Source: Geoalkalibacter subterraneus
GTDB lineage: Bacteria; Desulfobacterota; Desulfuromonadia; Desulfuromonadales; Geoalkalibacteraceae
DNA: 64,000 nucleotides
Direction: 5' to 3'
NCBI RefSeq assembly: GCF_000827125.1
Contig: NZ_CP010311.1
Coordinates: 2,294,001 to 2,358,000, forward strand
In this document: piece after piece, positions 34,092-44,299 of the stretch
How positions within the stretch are numbered: position 1 is the stretch's first letter
Layout of the letters: the number at the start of each line of letters is the position of its first letter
The notes under the pieces: generated by a model
The model's database searches: none
What the model was told of the DNA's origin: nothing
What the model saw: only the letters and a program-made list of their open reading frames with translations
Position numbers and translations under genes: made by a program

Positions 34092-34189
34092 GGCGTGCAC
34101 CTCGTCTGAGTTGAAGCAGGCAATTTAGCTTATCCGTCACCAAAAAGCAACTTATCGCCCCACCTGCCGCCGGCCTGTATCAACGGCTC

Positions 34190-34218
34190 TTGACCCTCCC
34201 TGACAGCAACGGTAAACT
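34190..34218 (+). promoter_or_regulatory. Predicted sigma-70 promoter of the aminotransferase gene
   Basis: TTGACC (34190-34195), 17-nt spacer, TAAACT (34213-34218), 76 nt upstream of the plus-strand aminotransferase. Five of six and four of six consensus positions match. Confidence 0.55.
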
Positions 34219-34294
34219 GCGCCATTCACATTCATCAAAAAGGTGTCTATCGTGAAGAGTTGCGACACCCAACTGTTTTTCAGGAGATCTTCAA

Positions 34295-35485
34295 ATGGCC
34301 ATTGCGAAAAAAGTTCAGGGGTTTATCGATCGCGCGTCCTGGATTCGCAGGATGTTTGAGCAGGGAGCAGCCCTGCGGCAGCGTTTCGGAGAAGAGAATG
34401 TCTTTGATTTTACCCTGGGTAATCCCTCGGTGGAGCCGCCTGAGGCGTTCAAGCAGGAACTTCTCGATCTGGCGCAGAATCCTCAGCCCGGTATGCATCG
34501 CTACATGAACAACGCAGGATATGAGGAAACGCGCGCCGCTGTGGCGCAGGTGCTTGTACAGAAAAGCGATCTGGCGGTCAAACCTTCGCAGGTGGTCATG
34601 ACCTGTGGTGCGGGGGGCGCCCTCAATGTCGTTCTGAAGACCATCCTCAACCCCGGCGAGGAAGTCATTATCCTGGCCCCCTTTTTCGTCGAATATAAAT
34701 TCTACATCGACAATCACGGCGGAACGCCGGTCGAGGTCTGGACCGACCGAAATACCTTTCAGCCGGACCTCGAGGCAATCGAAGCGGCGATCGGCCCCAA
34801 AACCCGCGCAATTATTCTGAACTCTCCCAACAATCCGACCGGGGTGATCTATCCCCGGGACACGTTGGAGCAACTTGGCCGCATCCTTGAGCAGAAAGAG
34901 AAAGAGCTCAACCGGCAGATCTATGTCATTTCGGACGAACCCTATGCTCGCCTGAGCTACGACGGCCTTGAGGTTCCCTGTATCTTCAACGCCGTACGCA
35001 ATTCCGTGATCGTGACCTCGCACAGCAAGGATCTGGCCCTTCCCGGGGAACGCATCGGCTATCTGGCCGCCAACCCGGAGATGAACGAGGTTGACCTTTT
35101 CATCGAAGGCGCGGTTTTCTGCAACCGGGTCCTGGGGTTTGTCAATGCCCCGGCACTGATGCAGCGCCTGGTCAGCCATCTGCAGCATGTCAGCGTCGAC
35201 ATTCAGGAGTACCAGGACAAACGCGATATCCTGTACCTGCACCTCTCCAAGATGGGGTTTGAAATGGTCAAGCCCCAGGGCGGCTTCTACCTCTTCCCCC
35301 GCTCGCCCCTTGCCGACGACATTGAGTTCGTAAAGCAGGCGCAGAACCACAACATCCTGCTGGTGCCGGGCTCGGGCTTCGGTGCACCCGGCTATTTCCG
35401 CATCGCGTACTGCATCGATCGCTCCATTATTGAGCGAAGCCTGCCGGCATGGGAGAAACTCGCCCGAGAAACAGTGAAGGACTAG
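34295..35485 (+). CDS. PLP-dependent class I aminotransferase
   Basis: A 396-aa fold-type I aminotransferase, aspartate aminotransferase-like. The segments LGNPSVEPPEAF, LNSPNNPTGVIYP and VISDEPYARLSYDG match the family, and the PLP lysine is in SHSKDLALPGERIGY, where D replaces the usual S/T after K. Its substrate is not fixed by sequence; amino transfer for aspartate, tyrosine or phenylalanine would fit next to pheA-tyrA-aroA. CAGGAGATC precedes the ATG. A perfect bidirectional terminator follows. Confidence 0.9.
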   Translation: MAIAKKVQGFIDRASWIRRMFEQGAALRQRFGEENVFDFTLGNPSVEPPEAFKQELLDLAQNPQPGMHRYMNNAGYEETRAAVAQVLVQKSDLAVKPSQVVMTCGAGGALNVVLKTILNPGEEVIILAPFFVEYKFYIDNHGGTPVEVWTDRNTFQPDLEAIEAAIGPKTRAIILNSPNNPTGVIYPRDTLEQLGRILEQKEKELNRQIYVISDEPYARLSYDGLEVPCIFNAVRNSVIVTSHSKDLALPGERIGYLAANPEMNEVDLFIEGAVFCNRVLGFVNAPALMQRLVSHLQHVSVDIQEYQDKRDILYLHLSKMGFEMVKPQGGFYLFPRSPLADDIEFVKQAQNHNILLVPGSGFGAPGYFRIAYCIDRSIIERSLPAWEKLARETVKD

Positions 35486-35513
35486 CCCAGGTTTGGAGAA
35501 GTTACTCCGTCGC

Positions 35514-35547
35514 AAAAAGCCCATCCGGTGACCGGATGGGGCTTTTT
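35514..35547. terminator. Bidirectional terminator between aminotransferase and recJ
   Basis: AAAAAGCCCATCCGG (35514-35528) pairs with CCGGATGGGGCTTTTT (35532-35547, one G bulged). It has U-tracts in both directions and lies between convergent genes. Confidence 0.9.
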
Positions 35548-37268
35548 CATGCACTCGGCCTGAAATCACGGATACGAAGCTGCACGTTGCTGCGGCCTTG
35601 CCAGGTATTGACCTGTGGAGAACAGAGAAAGTCGAGTTCCCCTTGCATAAATTCGGCCTGTGACGCCATCCCGAAAGCGATGGCATCAATTCGCCGGTTT
35701 CCCTGCTGCAGGGAAAGTTTCAAATGCTCGCGGCCGACCGGGCGCAGGTTGCACGCCCGAACCTGCCTGACCCGCAGCACTGGCTCCGGATTGCCGAAGC
35801 CGAAAGGCGCCAGGCGTGTCAATTCGGCCACCGTCTCAAAGTCCAGTTGAGACAGAGTCCCATCCACATCATAGTCACGATTGGGGACCCGCATCTCCTC
35901 AGTCACAAGCTCCTGGGCGAGATCGGCGAACCGCGCGGCAAAATCCTCTATCCTGTCAGCCTTGATGGACAGCCCCGCTGCACAGGCATGTCCGCCGAAC
36001 CCCTCGAGCCAATCGGAACATCTGCACAATGCTTCATAAAGGTGGAATCCAGGGATGGAACGTGCCGATCCCTTGCCAAGACCCTGATCTAATGCAATCA
36101 GCACCGTTGGCCGGTGAAATTTCTCCGTCAGCCGACTGGCCACAATGCCGATGACACCTGGGTGCCAACGCTCATCGGCCAGAACAATCCCCCGGCAGTT
36201 ACGGCCATCAACGTTCTCAAGATGCTCAAGGGCCTGGGTCAACGTGTCCTCTTCGATCCGACGGCGGTCCCGATTGAGTTCATCAAGCCTGCGTGCCAAT
36301 GGTGCGGCCTTTCGATTCTCCTGACAGAGCAGCAGCTCAACCCCCAGTGCAGCATCCTCGATGCGCCCTGCGGCGTTAAGGCGCGGCGCAATCTGGAAGC
36401 CGACGGCCCCGCAGGAGATCTCCCGCACCCCTGCCACATCCCTCAGTGATTGTATTCCGCAGCGGCGATTGCGGCGCATCAGCTCAAGGCCGTGTGCGGT
36501 CAGAACGCGATTGACGCCGGTCAGAGGAACAATATCGGCAATATTTCCAAGGGCGACAAGATCGAGTTGGTGACGCAGGTCGGGCTCCGGGCGTTCCTGA
36601 AACCACCCGCGGTCCCGCAGGGCCCGCCTGAGCCCCAGCATGAGAAAGAACGCGACTCCTACCCCGGACAATTCCTTGTACGGGAAAGAATCGCCGGGGA
36701 GATGCGGATTGACAATGGAGAAGGCCTGAGGAAGCGTCTCGGGCGGCTGATGGTGATCGGTGATGATCAGATCGAGCCCAAGGTCGGCTGCGACCTGTGC
36801 CGGGCCGTGCGCTGAAATTCCGCAATCAACCGAAACAATGACGCCTGCAGTGGCGCGATGGGCCTCTCGGATGGCTTCGGCGCTTAATCCATAACCTTCC
36901 TGAAGCCGCAGCGGCAGATGAAAATCAACCCGTCCGCCCATAACGCTGATGCATTCCATCAGCAAGGTCGTTGCCGTAATTCCATCCACATCATAATCGC
37001 CATGAATCACGATCAATTCATGACGGGAGATTGCAAGGCAAAGGCGCTCAACCGCTTTATCGATACCACCAAGCAACAGCGGATCGGGCAGAGAGGAGAG
37101 TCGCGGCGAAAGGAAGGCTTCAGCGGCAGAAGGTTCGACCATCCTGCGCGAGGCAAGCACCTGGGCGGTCAGGTTTCGGCAGTTGAGTTCGGACATCAGA
37201 CGGGATACCCGCTCTTCAGGCGGGCTCTGTCCACGCTGACGCCAGTTGCAGTCGGTTACCGGTTCCAT
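35547..37268 (-). CDS. recJ: Single-stranded-DNA-specific exonuclease RecJ
   Basis: A 573-aa 5'-3' ssDNA exonuclease used in recombination and mismatch repair. HGDYDVDGITATTLL is DHH motif I at about residue 91, VDCGISAHG and DLIITDHHQPPE carry the catalytic DHH, and SGVGVAFFLM follows. The DHHA1 domain with the GGHACAAGLSI motif and a C-terminal OB-fold complete the RecJ core. Length is normal. The start overlaps the beta-helix lipoprotein gene by 13 nt. It is the last gene of the queA-tgt-sec minus-strand cluster. Confidence 0.96.
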   Translation of the reverse strand: MEPVTDCNWRQRGQSPPEERVSRLMSELNCRNLTAQVLASRRMVEPSAAEAFLSPRLSSLPDPLLLGGIDKAVERLCLAISRHELIVIHGDYDVDGITATTLLMECISVMGGRVDFHLPLRLQEGYGLSAEAIREAHRATAGVIVSVDCGISAHGPAQVAADLGLDLIITDHHQPPETLPQAFSIVNPHLPGDSFPYKELSGVGVAFFLMLGLRRALRDRGWFQERPEPDLRHQLDLVALGNIADIVPLTGVNRVLTAHGLELMRRNRRCGIQSLRDVAGVREISCGAVGFQIAPRLNAAGRIEDAALGVELLLCQENRKAAPLARRLDELNRDRRRIEEDTLTQALEHLENVDGRNCRGIVLADERWHPGVIGIVASRLTEKFHRPTVLIALDQGLGKGSARSIPGFHLYEALCRCSDWLEGFGGHACAAGLSIKADRIEDFAARFADLAQELVTEEMRVPNRDYDVDGTLSQLDFETVAELTRLAPFGFGNPEPVLRVRQVRACNLRPVGREHLKLSLQQGNRRIDAIAFGMASQAEFMQGELDFLCSPQVNTWQGRSNVQLRIRDFRPSA

Positions 37269-38134
37269 GTGGGCCCTGCAATCGGGTTGGGAGATGTCAA
37301 AAACGGCTCGAACAACACACGGCCGATGTATTCGACGCGTCGGCCGTCAAACATTCCGGCTTCAATCTCATCCGAATCGTCTGAACCCCAGTAGTTGTTC
37401 CTCATGTGCACATCGTCGGGAACTTCTTCCCCGAGAACGACATGATAGCGCCGGCTTCCGATGATGGTATTTCCGCAGATCCGGTAATCCTTCGGGAAAG
37501 AGGTGACGAAAATACCCTTTTCGTTGCCTGAGAAAATGTTGTCCACGATTTCCGGGGCCCCGTAATGAAAACGAATTCCGGTCTGATTGTCGGCAATGAG
37601 ATTGTTGCGGATGAGGATATCAGTCTGGTTGAAGCGAATGGCGACCAGATTTTGGGAAAAAAAGCAGTTCTCGACGCGCATGGACGCATTCTGGCTGTGC
37701 AGGGCGCTGTCGGCCTGAGTGAGGATGCAGTGGCTGAATCTTCCGGAGCTGTCCTCCTGGAAATTGATGGCTCCCCAGGAACCGGGCGGGCCCTGGCTGT
37801 CTTCAGCCTTAAATATAATGGGATTTTCAGAGGTTCCTTCGGCGACGACACGACCGTATACAATCAACTCGCTGCCGGGGAAGAAAGGATGGTCGGTAAA
37901 GGAATCCTTCCCCCTGCCAGGGGGAAGGAATTGGACGCGTGTTCCGGGGGCAATGGTGAGGGTCTCTCCGGCCGGGACAATCATGTCTCCGCGCAGAAAA
38001 ACGTCTCCTTTCCAGAAATTCCCCCCGGCAATTTCACCGGAGGTTTGATAACCGGGAGTCGCGGCACATCCGCTGATCAGTAAAAGGATCGCTGCACCAA
38101 GACAAAGGGTGCCCCATTGGATTTGCAGGCGCAT
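37256..38134 (-). CDS. Beta-helix repeat lipoprotein of unknown function
   Basis: A 292-aa predicted lipoprotein. The signal ends LISGCAAT (lipobox cysteine at residue 23). The rest is a right-handed parallel beta-helix of the NosD/PbH1 type with repeated coils such as CILTQADSALHSQNASMRVENCFFSQNLVAIRFNQ and NNLIADNQTGIRFHYGAPEIVDNIFSGNEKGIFV. A conserved C-terminal MRNNYWGS motif is typical of such proteins. Beta-helices often bind polysaccharide or build envelope surfaces; no function is assigned. The 3' end overlaps the recJ start. Confidence 0.8.
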   Translation of the reverse strand: MRLQIQWGTLCLGAAILLLISGCAATPGYQTSGEIAGGNFWKGDVFLRGDMIVPAGETLTIAPGTRVQFLPPGRGKDSFTDHPFFPGSELIVYGRVVAEGTSENPIIFKAEDSQGPPGSWGAINFQEDSSGRFSHCILTQADSALHSQNASMRVENCFFSQNLVAIRFNQTDILIRNNLIADNQTGIRFHYGAPEIVDNIFSGNEKGIFVTSFPKDYRICGNTIIGSRRYHVVLGEEVPDDVHMRNNYWGSDDSDEIEAGMFDGRRVEYIGRVLFEPFLTSPNPIAGPTWNR

Positions 38135-38172
38135 TAAGGATACCAGGTCAGAACGGAAACCGCTTAACGTCT

Positions 38173-38757
38173 CTATTGGGCCGGCGCTCCCGCCGGAGGG
38201 GTTGGATGCGCTTCAAGAAACGACATCTCGGCCCTGATCTGATCGGAACCCGGCCCGGAAGGATTGATTTCCAGGTAACGGGACCAGGTTTCGCGTGCCT
38301 TGTCGTAATCCTGAAGATCGTAGCGGTAGACCACACCCAGGTTGAACAACGCCTGCTGATGACGGGGATTAATATCAAGGGCCCGATTGAAATTTTCAAC
38401 CGCCTTGTCAAACCACCCGACGCGGCGGAACATAATCCCCTGATCCACCAGCACATCGGTATCATTGCCGTTGAGCTCCAAAGCCTTGCTGTAAGCCTCG
38501 ATGGCTTCCATGGGGCGATTAGAGTCGAAATAATTATGCCCCAGTTGAACCCACGCATTGCGGTTTTCAGGTTCCCGCGCCACGATCTGCTCAAGGGTCT
38601 TGATGTTTTCCTGATAGTTGACTGCCGGTGCAGGAGGAGCAGTTGCAGTTCCGGACGTAGCGCGCGGCCCCTTGTCCCCGACACGGGAAAAAAGGACGCC
38701 CAGCAGGATGCCCACAATAAGGGCCACGATGACAAAGGCCAGAGTTTCTTTTTTCAT
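38173..38757 (-). CDS. Membrane-anchored TPR protein next to secF
   Basis: A 194-aa protein with an N-terminal transmembrane anchor (LAFVIVALIVGILLGVLFSR), a short Thr/Ala/Pro linker and three to four TPR repeats (about 55-180; for example NAWVQLGHNYFDSNRPMEAIEAYSKALELNG). It is probably a periplasm-facing scaffold. The ATG at 38757 overlaps the secF stop by 4 nt, so it is coupled to the Sec genes. Similar anchored TPR proteins follow secF in related genomes (inference from gene order). Confidence 0.85.
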   Translation of the reverse strand: MKKETLAFVIVALIVGILLGVLFSRVGDKGPRATSGTATAPPAPAVNYQENIKTLEQIVAREPENRNAWVQLGHNYFDSNRPMEAIEAYSKALELNGNDTDVLVDQGIMFRRVGWFDKAVENFNRALDINPRHQQALFNLGVVYRYDLQDYDKARETWSRYLEINPSGPGSDQIRAEMSFLEAHPTPPAGAPAQ

Positions 38758-39695
38758 CGAGCCGCCTCCTGAACTTTTGCCGACCCGGAGCCGGCTTTTC
38801 CTTTTCGCCAATCATCCCAGAACAGGATGAGCGGGCTGGCGATAAAAATTGAAGAATAGGTGCCGACCAGAATTCCGACCAGCAAGGCAAAGGCAAAATT
38901 GTGAATCACGCCGCCGCCAAAGACAAAAAGGGCGAAAACGACCAGAAGCGTCGTTCCCGACGTCATGATGGTGCGTGACAGGGTTTCGTTGATGCTGCGG
39001 TTGATGACCGACGCGAACCCCTCGCGTCTATACTTGTTCATATTCTCGCGGATCCGGTCGTAAACAATAATGGTATCGTTTAGAGAATACCCGATGATTG
39101 CCAGAAATGCGGCCACGATCGGCAGATCGATCTCTTTGCCGAACAGGGAGAAGATTCCCAGGGTGATCAGCACATCGTGCAGCAGTGCAACAATGGAGCC
39201 CACGGCAAAACGGAATTCAAAGCGCCAGGTGACATAGATCAGAATTCCGATCATGGCATAGAGAACTGCCAGCAGTCCCTTTTGCCTTAAATCCTTGCCG
39301 ACCTGGGGCCCAACCATCTCAGCGCGCCGCAAATCAGCGGACTCAGCGCCAAATGCCTCCTCCAGAGCGGAGGTGATCTGGACATTGAGCCCCTCCACCT
39401 CCGATGAAGTCGTGGGCGTACGGATGAGAAATTCGTTGTCTTCATCACCAAAGGTCTGCACGGACAAGCCGTCGAGACCGGTGGCGGCCAGCGCCTTCTT
39501 GATCTCAGCCGCGTTGGTGTCCTGATCGAACTTGACCTGGACGATCATCCCGCCGGCAAAATCGATGCCATAGTCCGGTCCGCCTTTCACAATCAGCGAT
39601 GCCAGCCCGACCAACAACATCGCGAGGCTGACAAAAAGAGCGATTTTGCGTTTTCCGATAAAATCTATATTGACATCAGGCTTGACCAATTCCAT
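38754..39695 (-). CDS. secF: Protein translocase subunit SecF
   Basis: A 313-aa inner-membrane component of SecDF, which uses proton motive force to help complete protein export. MELVKPDVNIDFIGKRKIALFVSLAMLL leads into the first membrane helix, then GIDFAGGMIVQVKF. The conserved SLNDTIIVYDRIRENM segment is present (proton-translocating helix region). Five further membrane helices are predicted. Its start is 13 nt after secD. Confidence 0.97.
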   Translation of the reverse strand: MELVKPDVNIDFIGKRKIALFVSLAMLLVGLASLIVKGGPDYGIDFAGGMIVQVKFDQDTNAAEIKKALAATGLDGLSVQTFGDEDNEFLIRTPTTSSEVEGLNVQITSALEEAFGAESADLRRAEMVGPQVGKDLRQKGLLAVLYAMIGILIYVTWRFEFRFAVGSIVALLHDVLITLGIFSLFGKEIDLPIVAAFLAIIGYSLNDTIIVYDRIRENMNKYRREGFASVINRSINETLSRTIMTSGTTLLVVFALFVFGGGVIHNFAFALLVGILVGTYSSIFIASPLILFWDDWRKGKAGSGSAKVQEAAR

Positions 39696-39708
39696 GAAAC
39701 GCTCCTTA

Positions 39709-41307
39709 TTATATGCTCAGCCGGTTGATCTGGCGCTTATCGAGGATGAAATCGAACACGAAGCGGGTCACGAAAACCGCGGTGAACAGCGATGCCAGAA
39801 TGCCGATGGAGAGCGTTACGGCAAATCCCTTGACCGGCCCGGTCCCGAACTGAAACAGCACCAGCGCGGCAATCAAGGTCGTGACGTTGGCATCGATAAT
39901 CGTTAGAAACGCTTTGCCGTAGCCGGATTCAACGGCGGCACGCGGCGTCTTGCCGATCCGCAGCTCTTCCCTGATCCGCTCGAAGACCAGGACATTGGCA
40001 TCTACCGCCATCCCGACCGTCAGGACGATGCCTGCCATCCCTGGGAGGGTCAGCGAAGCTTTGAACAAAGTCAGCATCGCCATGATGAAGACCAGATTGA
40101 GCACCAGGGCAAGAATAGCCACAAGGCCGGAGAGCCCATAATAGATGGCAATGGCCACAACCACCAATGCCCCCCCCACAGCGATGGAGACGATACCCTG
40201 GCGAATGGAGTCATGGCCGAGAGACGGGCCGACGGTTCGATTTTCAAGAATTTTAACCGGCGCCGGCAAAGAACCGGCTCGCAGAACGATGGCGAGATCC
40301 GTAGCTTCCTGCTCGGTAAAGGAACCGGAGATCTGAGCGCTCCCCCCGGAGATACGTTCCCGGATCACCGGTGCCGAATAGACAGTATCGTCCAGAATGA
40401 TCGCCATACGCTTGCCGACGTTGGCGGCCGTGATCTGATCGAAGCGACGAGCACCGACGGAATTGAAGTCAATGGACACATAAGGCTCATTGAATTGCGG
40501 ACTGATGCGCACCTGCGCATCGGAGAGAAGGTCTCCCGTCATCACAGTTTTTGATTCAACGACGAGGGGAGATTCACTCGTAGCACCCGTACGGGGGTCG
40601 ACCCGTTTTTCGTAAAGAAGTTCCGTCCCGGGCGGAAGATTCCCCTGAACAGCTTCTTGCGGATTGACATCCTCAGCGACCATTTTGAATTCAAGTCGTG
40701 CCGTCTTGCCCAGCAGGGCGATCGCGCGCTCAGGGTCTTCAACGCCGGGCAATTGAATCAAAATGCGGTTGTTGGCCTGACGCTGCAGAACCGGCTCACT
40801 CACCCCGAACTGGTCCACACGGTTTCGCATGGTTTCCAGCGCCTGCCTCAAGGCGTAATCCTCGATGTTTTCCACTTCTCTGTCACTGAGACGGAAATTT
40901 TTTACAATATAACCTCCCTCGGACTGAACCGTCAGGGCCTCCAGGTCCGGGAAATTTTCTTTCATTACGGCATCGACTTCGGCTCCAGCCTCTCGGTCGT
41001 ACACCACAACGGAGATAACCCGGCCGCCACCACGCTTAACCCGTCGGAAGACAATGTCTTCTTCGCGCAGCAGGCTCTCGGTCTGGTCCAGCAGGGTGTC
41101 CATCCGGCTTTCAACGGCCTTGTCCACTTCCACACCAAGGACCAGATGCATCCCGCCCTGCAGGTCGAGACCCAGGTGAATCGGATCAACGGCGCGATTC
41201 CACCATTGGGGCAGCGCCGAGCCGAAAAAAGTAGGAGCCAGGGCAAAAAAGGCAAGCAACACCAACAGCAGGATCAAAGCGCCCCGCATTTTGAGGCTAT
41301 TGGACAT
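39709..41307 (-). CDS. secD: Protein translocase subunit SecD
   Basis: A 532-aa SecD with six predicted membrane helices and a large periplasmic P1 region between helices 1 and 2. Hallmarks are LGLDLQGGMHLVLGVEV near residue 45, ALETMRNRVDQFGVSEPVLQRQANNRILIQLPG, and the TM4-5 segments VLTVGMAVDANVLVFERIREEL with the conserved aspartate. The ATG at 41307 has AAGGAG 11 nt upstream; a TTG at 41316 is too close to the same site. It follows yajC, then secF. Confidence 0.97.
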   Translation of the reverse strand: MSNSLKMRGALILLLVLLAFFALAPTFFGSALPQWWNRAVDPIHLGLDLQGGMHLVLGVEVDKAVESRMDTLLDQTESLLREEDIVFRRVKRGGGRVISVVVYDREAGAEVDAVMKENFPDLEALTVQSEGGYIVKNFRLSDREVENIEDYALRQALETMRNRVDQFGVSEPVLQRQANNRILIQLPGVEDPERAIALLGKTARLEFKMVAEDVNPQEAVQGNLPPGTELLYEKRVDPRTGATSESPLVVESKTVMTGDLLSDAQVRISPQFNEPYVSIDFNSVGARRFDQITAANVGKRMAIILDDTVYSAPVIRERISGGSAQISGSFTEQEATDLAIVLRAGSLPAPVKILENRTVGPSLGHDSIRQGIVSIAVGGALVVVAIAIYYGLSGLVAILALVLNLVFIMAMLTLFKASLTLPGMAGIVLTVGMAVDANVLVFERIREELRIGKTPRAAVESGYGKAFLTIIDANVTTLIAALVLFQFGTGPVKGFAVTLSIGILASLFTAVFVTRFVFDFILDKRQINRLSI

Positions 41308-41381
41308 GTCGATCAACGCTCCTTCTTCATTACGGCCGATCCGGTGCCTTCAGCAGCAGGTCGGCATCTCGCGGCGGTAGA

Positions 41382-41693
41382 TTACTGGGCGGCAGGCTTG
41401 TTCGCGATGGAAGACCGGTTGACTTTGATTTTTACACCTGAGGCGATTTCAACAGTCACAACCGATTCCTGCAGAGCGGCAATTTTGCCGTGGATACCTC
41501 CGGCAGTCACGACAGGATCTCCGACTTTGAGGGATTCAAGAAGTTCGCGGTGCTGCTTCGCACGCTTCTGCTGGGGACGAATCAGCAGAAAATAAAAAAT
41601 GGCGAACATGATCACCAGCATGATCAGCCCGGAATAAGGGTTACCCTGCTGTCCGGCGCCGGTACCAGCCATTGCAAAAGCTTCTGAAACCAT
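41382..41693 (-). CDS. yajC: Preprotein translocase subunit YajC
   Basis: A 103-aa single-span membrane protein that associates with SecDF. One transmembrane segment (LIMLVIMFAIFYFLLIRPQQKRAKQ, residues 23-47) is followed by the conserved cytoplasmic domain LLESLKVGDPVVTAGGIHGKI. It lies between tgt and secD, the standard order. Confidence 0.96.
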   Translation of the reverse strand: MVSEAFAMAGTGAGQQGNPYSGLIMLVIMFAIFYFLLIRPQQKRAKQHRELLESLKVGDPVVTAGGIHGKIAALQESVVTVEIASGVKIKVNRSSIANKPAAQ

Positions 41694-41754
41694 CTGTATC
41701 CTCCATAAATAAAGTTAAGCGCTTCCCCAAAGGTTAATTTGAATGGAAGCAGAA

Positions 41755-42876
<1,122 letters not shown>

Positions 42877-42893
42877 TCACCATCACATACAGG

Positions 42894-43925
42894 TCAAAGG
42901 ATCAGCATGCAGTCGCCGTAGCTGAAAAAACGAAATTGTTCCGCCACCGCCTGCCGGTAGGCGTTCAACACAAAATCGCGGCCTGCGAAAGCACTGACCA
43001 GCATGAGGAGGGTCGACTGCGGAAGATGAAAATTGGTAATCAGTGCATCGACCATGCGAAACTCAAAGCCGGGATAAATAAAAAGATCGGACGCGCCCTC
43101 CCCTGCCCTGAGACGGCCATTTGCGTCGAGGGCATATTCAAGCACGCGTGTCGTCGTCGTCCCCAGGGCGAAGATGCGCCGCCCCTCACTCCGAGCCTGA
43201 TTGACCGCAGCAGCAGTCTCATGACTGACTTGAAAATGCTCGGCATGCATGCGGTGTTCGAGCACATTTTCTACGCGTACGGGGAGAAAGGTTCCCAGCC
43301 CCACATGCAGAGTTAAAGCGTGTATCTCGACCCCGATGCGCTGCAATTCATCAAACGTCTTCCGGGTGAAGTGCAGTCCCGCAGTCGGTGCAGCTACCGC
43401 CCCCGGATTGGCCCCGAAGACGGTCTGGTAGCGCTCCGGGTCATCCTCGTCTGGCGACCGCTTGATGTAGGGCGGCAGGGGCACCTGGCCGACACGATCG
43501 AGAGTTTGGTAAAAATCACCCTCGAATTCAAACCTGATCAGGCGATGCGGCGGCTGATCTCCCTCAAGAACGACCCCCCGCAGATTATCATCGAAAAACA
43601 AACGGGTGCCGGGCCGCGGGGTTTTCGAGCTGCGCATAAGGCACTGCCAGACCGTGCCGGGCAAGGGCACCTGGCGGGAGAGAAAAACCTCGATGCGCCC
43701 GCCCGACTCCTTGTGTCCCAGCAGCCGAGCCGGAATCACCCGTGTGTCGTTGACCACGAGCAGATCGCCAGCCTGGAAAAATTGTGAAAGATCAGCAAAA
43801 CGTCCGACACTCACCGATAGAGCACCCCGGTCAAGAATCATGAGGCGCGAACCATCACGTTGCTGGTGGGGATGCTGGGCGATCAGCTCGTCCGGCAGAT
43901 CAAAACTGAAATCACTCAACTGCAT
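42894..43925 (-). CDS. queA: S-adenosylmethionine:tRNA ribosyltransferase-isomerase
   Basis: A 343-aa QueA that adds the epoxycyclopentanediol moiety of queuosine from SAM. Conserved segments are DFSFDLPDELIAQHP at the N-terminus, DLLVVNDTRVIPARL, VAAPTAGLHFT and the late NFHLPQSTLLMLVSAFAG. Length is as expected. tgt follows 20 nt later, so the two queuosine steps are co-transcribed. Confidence 0.97.
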   Translation of the reverse strand: MQLSDFSFDLPDELIAQHPHQQRDGSRLMILDRGALSVSVGRFADLSQFFQAGDLLVVNDTRVIPARLLGHKESGGRIEVFLSRQVPLPGTVWQCLMRSSKTPRPGTRLFFDDNLRGVVLEGDQPPHRLIRFEFEGDFYQTLDRVGQVPLPPYIKRSPDEDDPERYQTVFGANPGAVAAPTAGLHFTRKTFDELQRIGVEIHALTLHVGLGTFLPVRVENVLEHRMHAEHFQVSHETAAAVNQARSEGRRIFALGTTTTRVLEYALDANGRLRAGEGASDLFIYPGFEFRMVDALITNFHLPQSTLLMLVSAFAGRDFVLNAYRQAVAEQFRFFSYGDCMLIL

Positions 43926-44056
43926 GAATGTGACTTTTACACCATTTCAAACCCGGCCCGAGCCACCGTTTGTCTAAAAATACAGCGTCTTAATCAACCA
44001 TAAACAGATGCCGAAGTCAACTTGAATCGGCCCCCGATCGGCATGGCGAAAGATGC

Positions 44057-44257
44057 TCAATTTTCGGATCGGTCACGCGCCAGGCGAGCAAAAGAGCGAT
44101 CATAGGTGCGTTCGGCTTCAGTAGAAAAGAAACACCCGGGAATTTCGCCCTTGCGGTTGTGGTATGCCACGCACTTGCAGCAATGACCCCGTTTATCACA
44201 GGAAAGATAAGTACAAGTGCAATGCTCAAGAGTTCGGCTGGCGACACACTCGTTCAT
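44057..44257 (-). CDS. Cysteine-rich small protein (DUF6485-like)
   Basis: A 66-aa protein with six cysteines in a compact array (EHCTCTYLSCDKRGHCCKC) followed by VAYHNRKGEIPGCFFS and AERTYDRSFARLA, the pattern of the DUF6485 family. It probably binds zinc or another metal; function unknown. Three consecutive ATG codons lie after AAGGAG; the third, at 44257, has the best spacing (7 nt). It sits between queA and argC as a separate small unit. The frame is short but the cysteine spacing is convincing. Confidence 0.8.
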   Translation of the reverse strand: MNECVASRTLEHCTCTYLSCDKRGHCCKCVAYHNRKGEIPGCFFSTEAERTYDRSFARLARDRSEN

Positions 44258-44299
44258 CATCATTCTCCTTGAACATCAATGATTGGCGCTTTTCCACTG

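Noticed and set aside
34280-35689. 469-codon minus-strand frame antisense to the aminotransferase
   Set aside because: Antisense shadow crossing a strong terminator; no motif.
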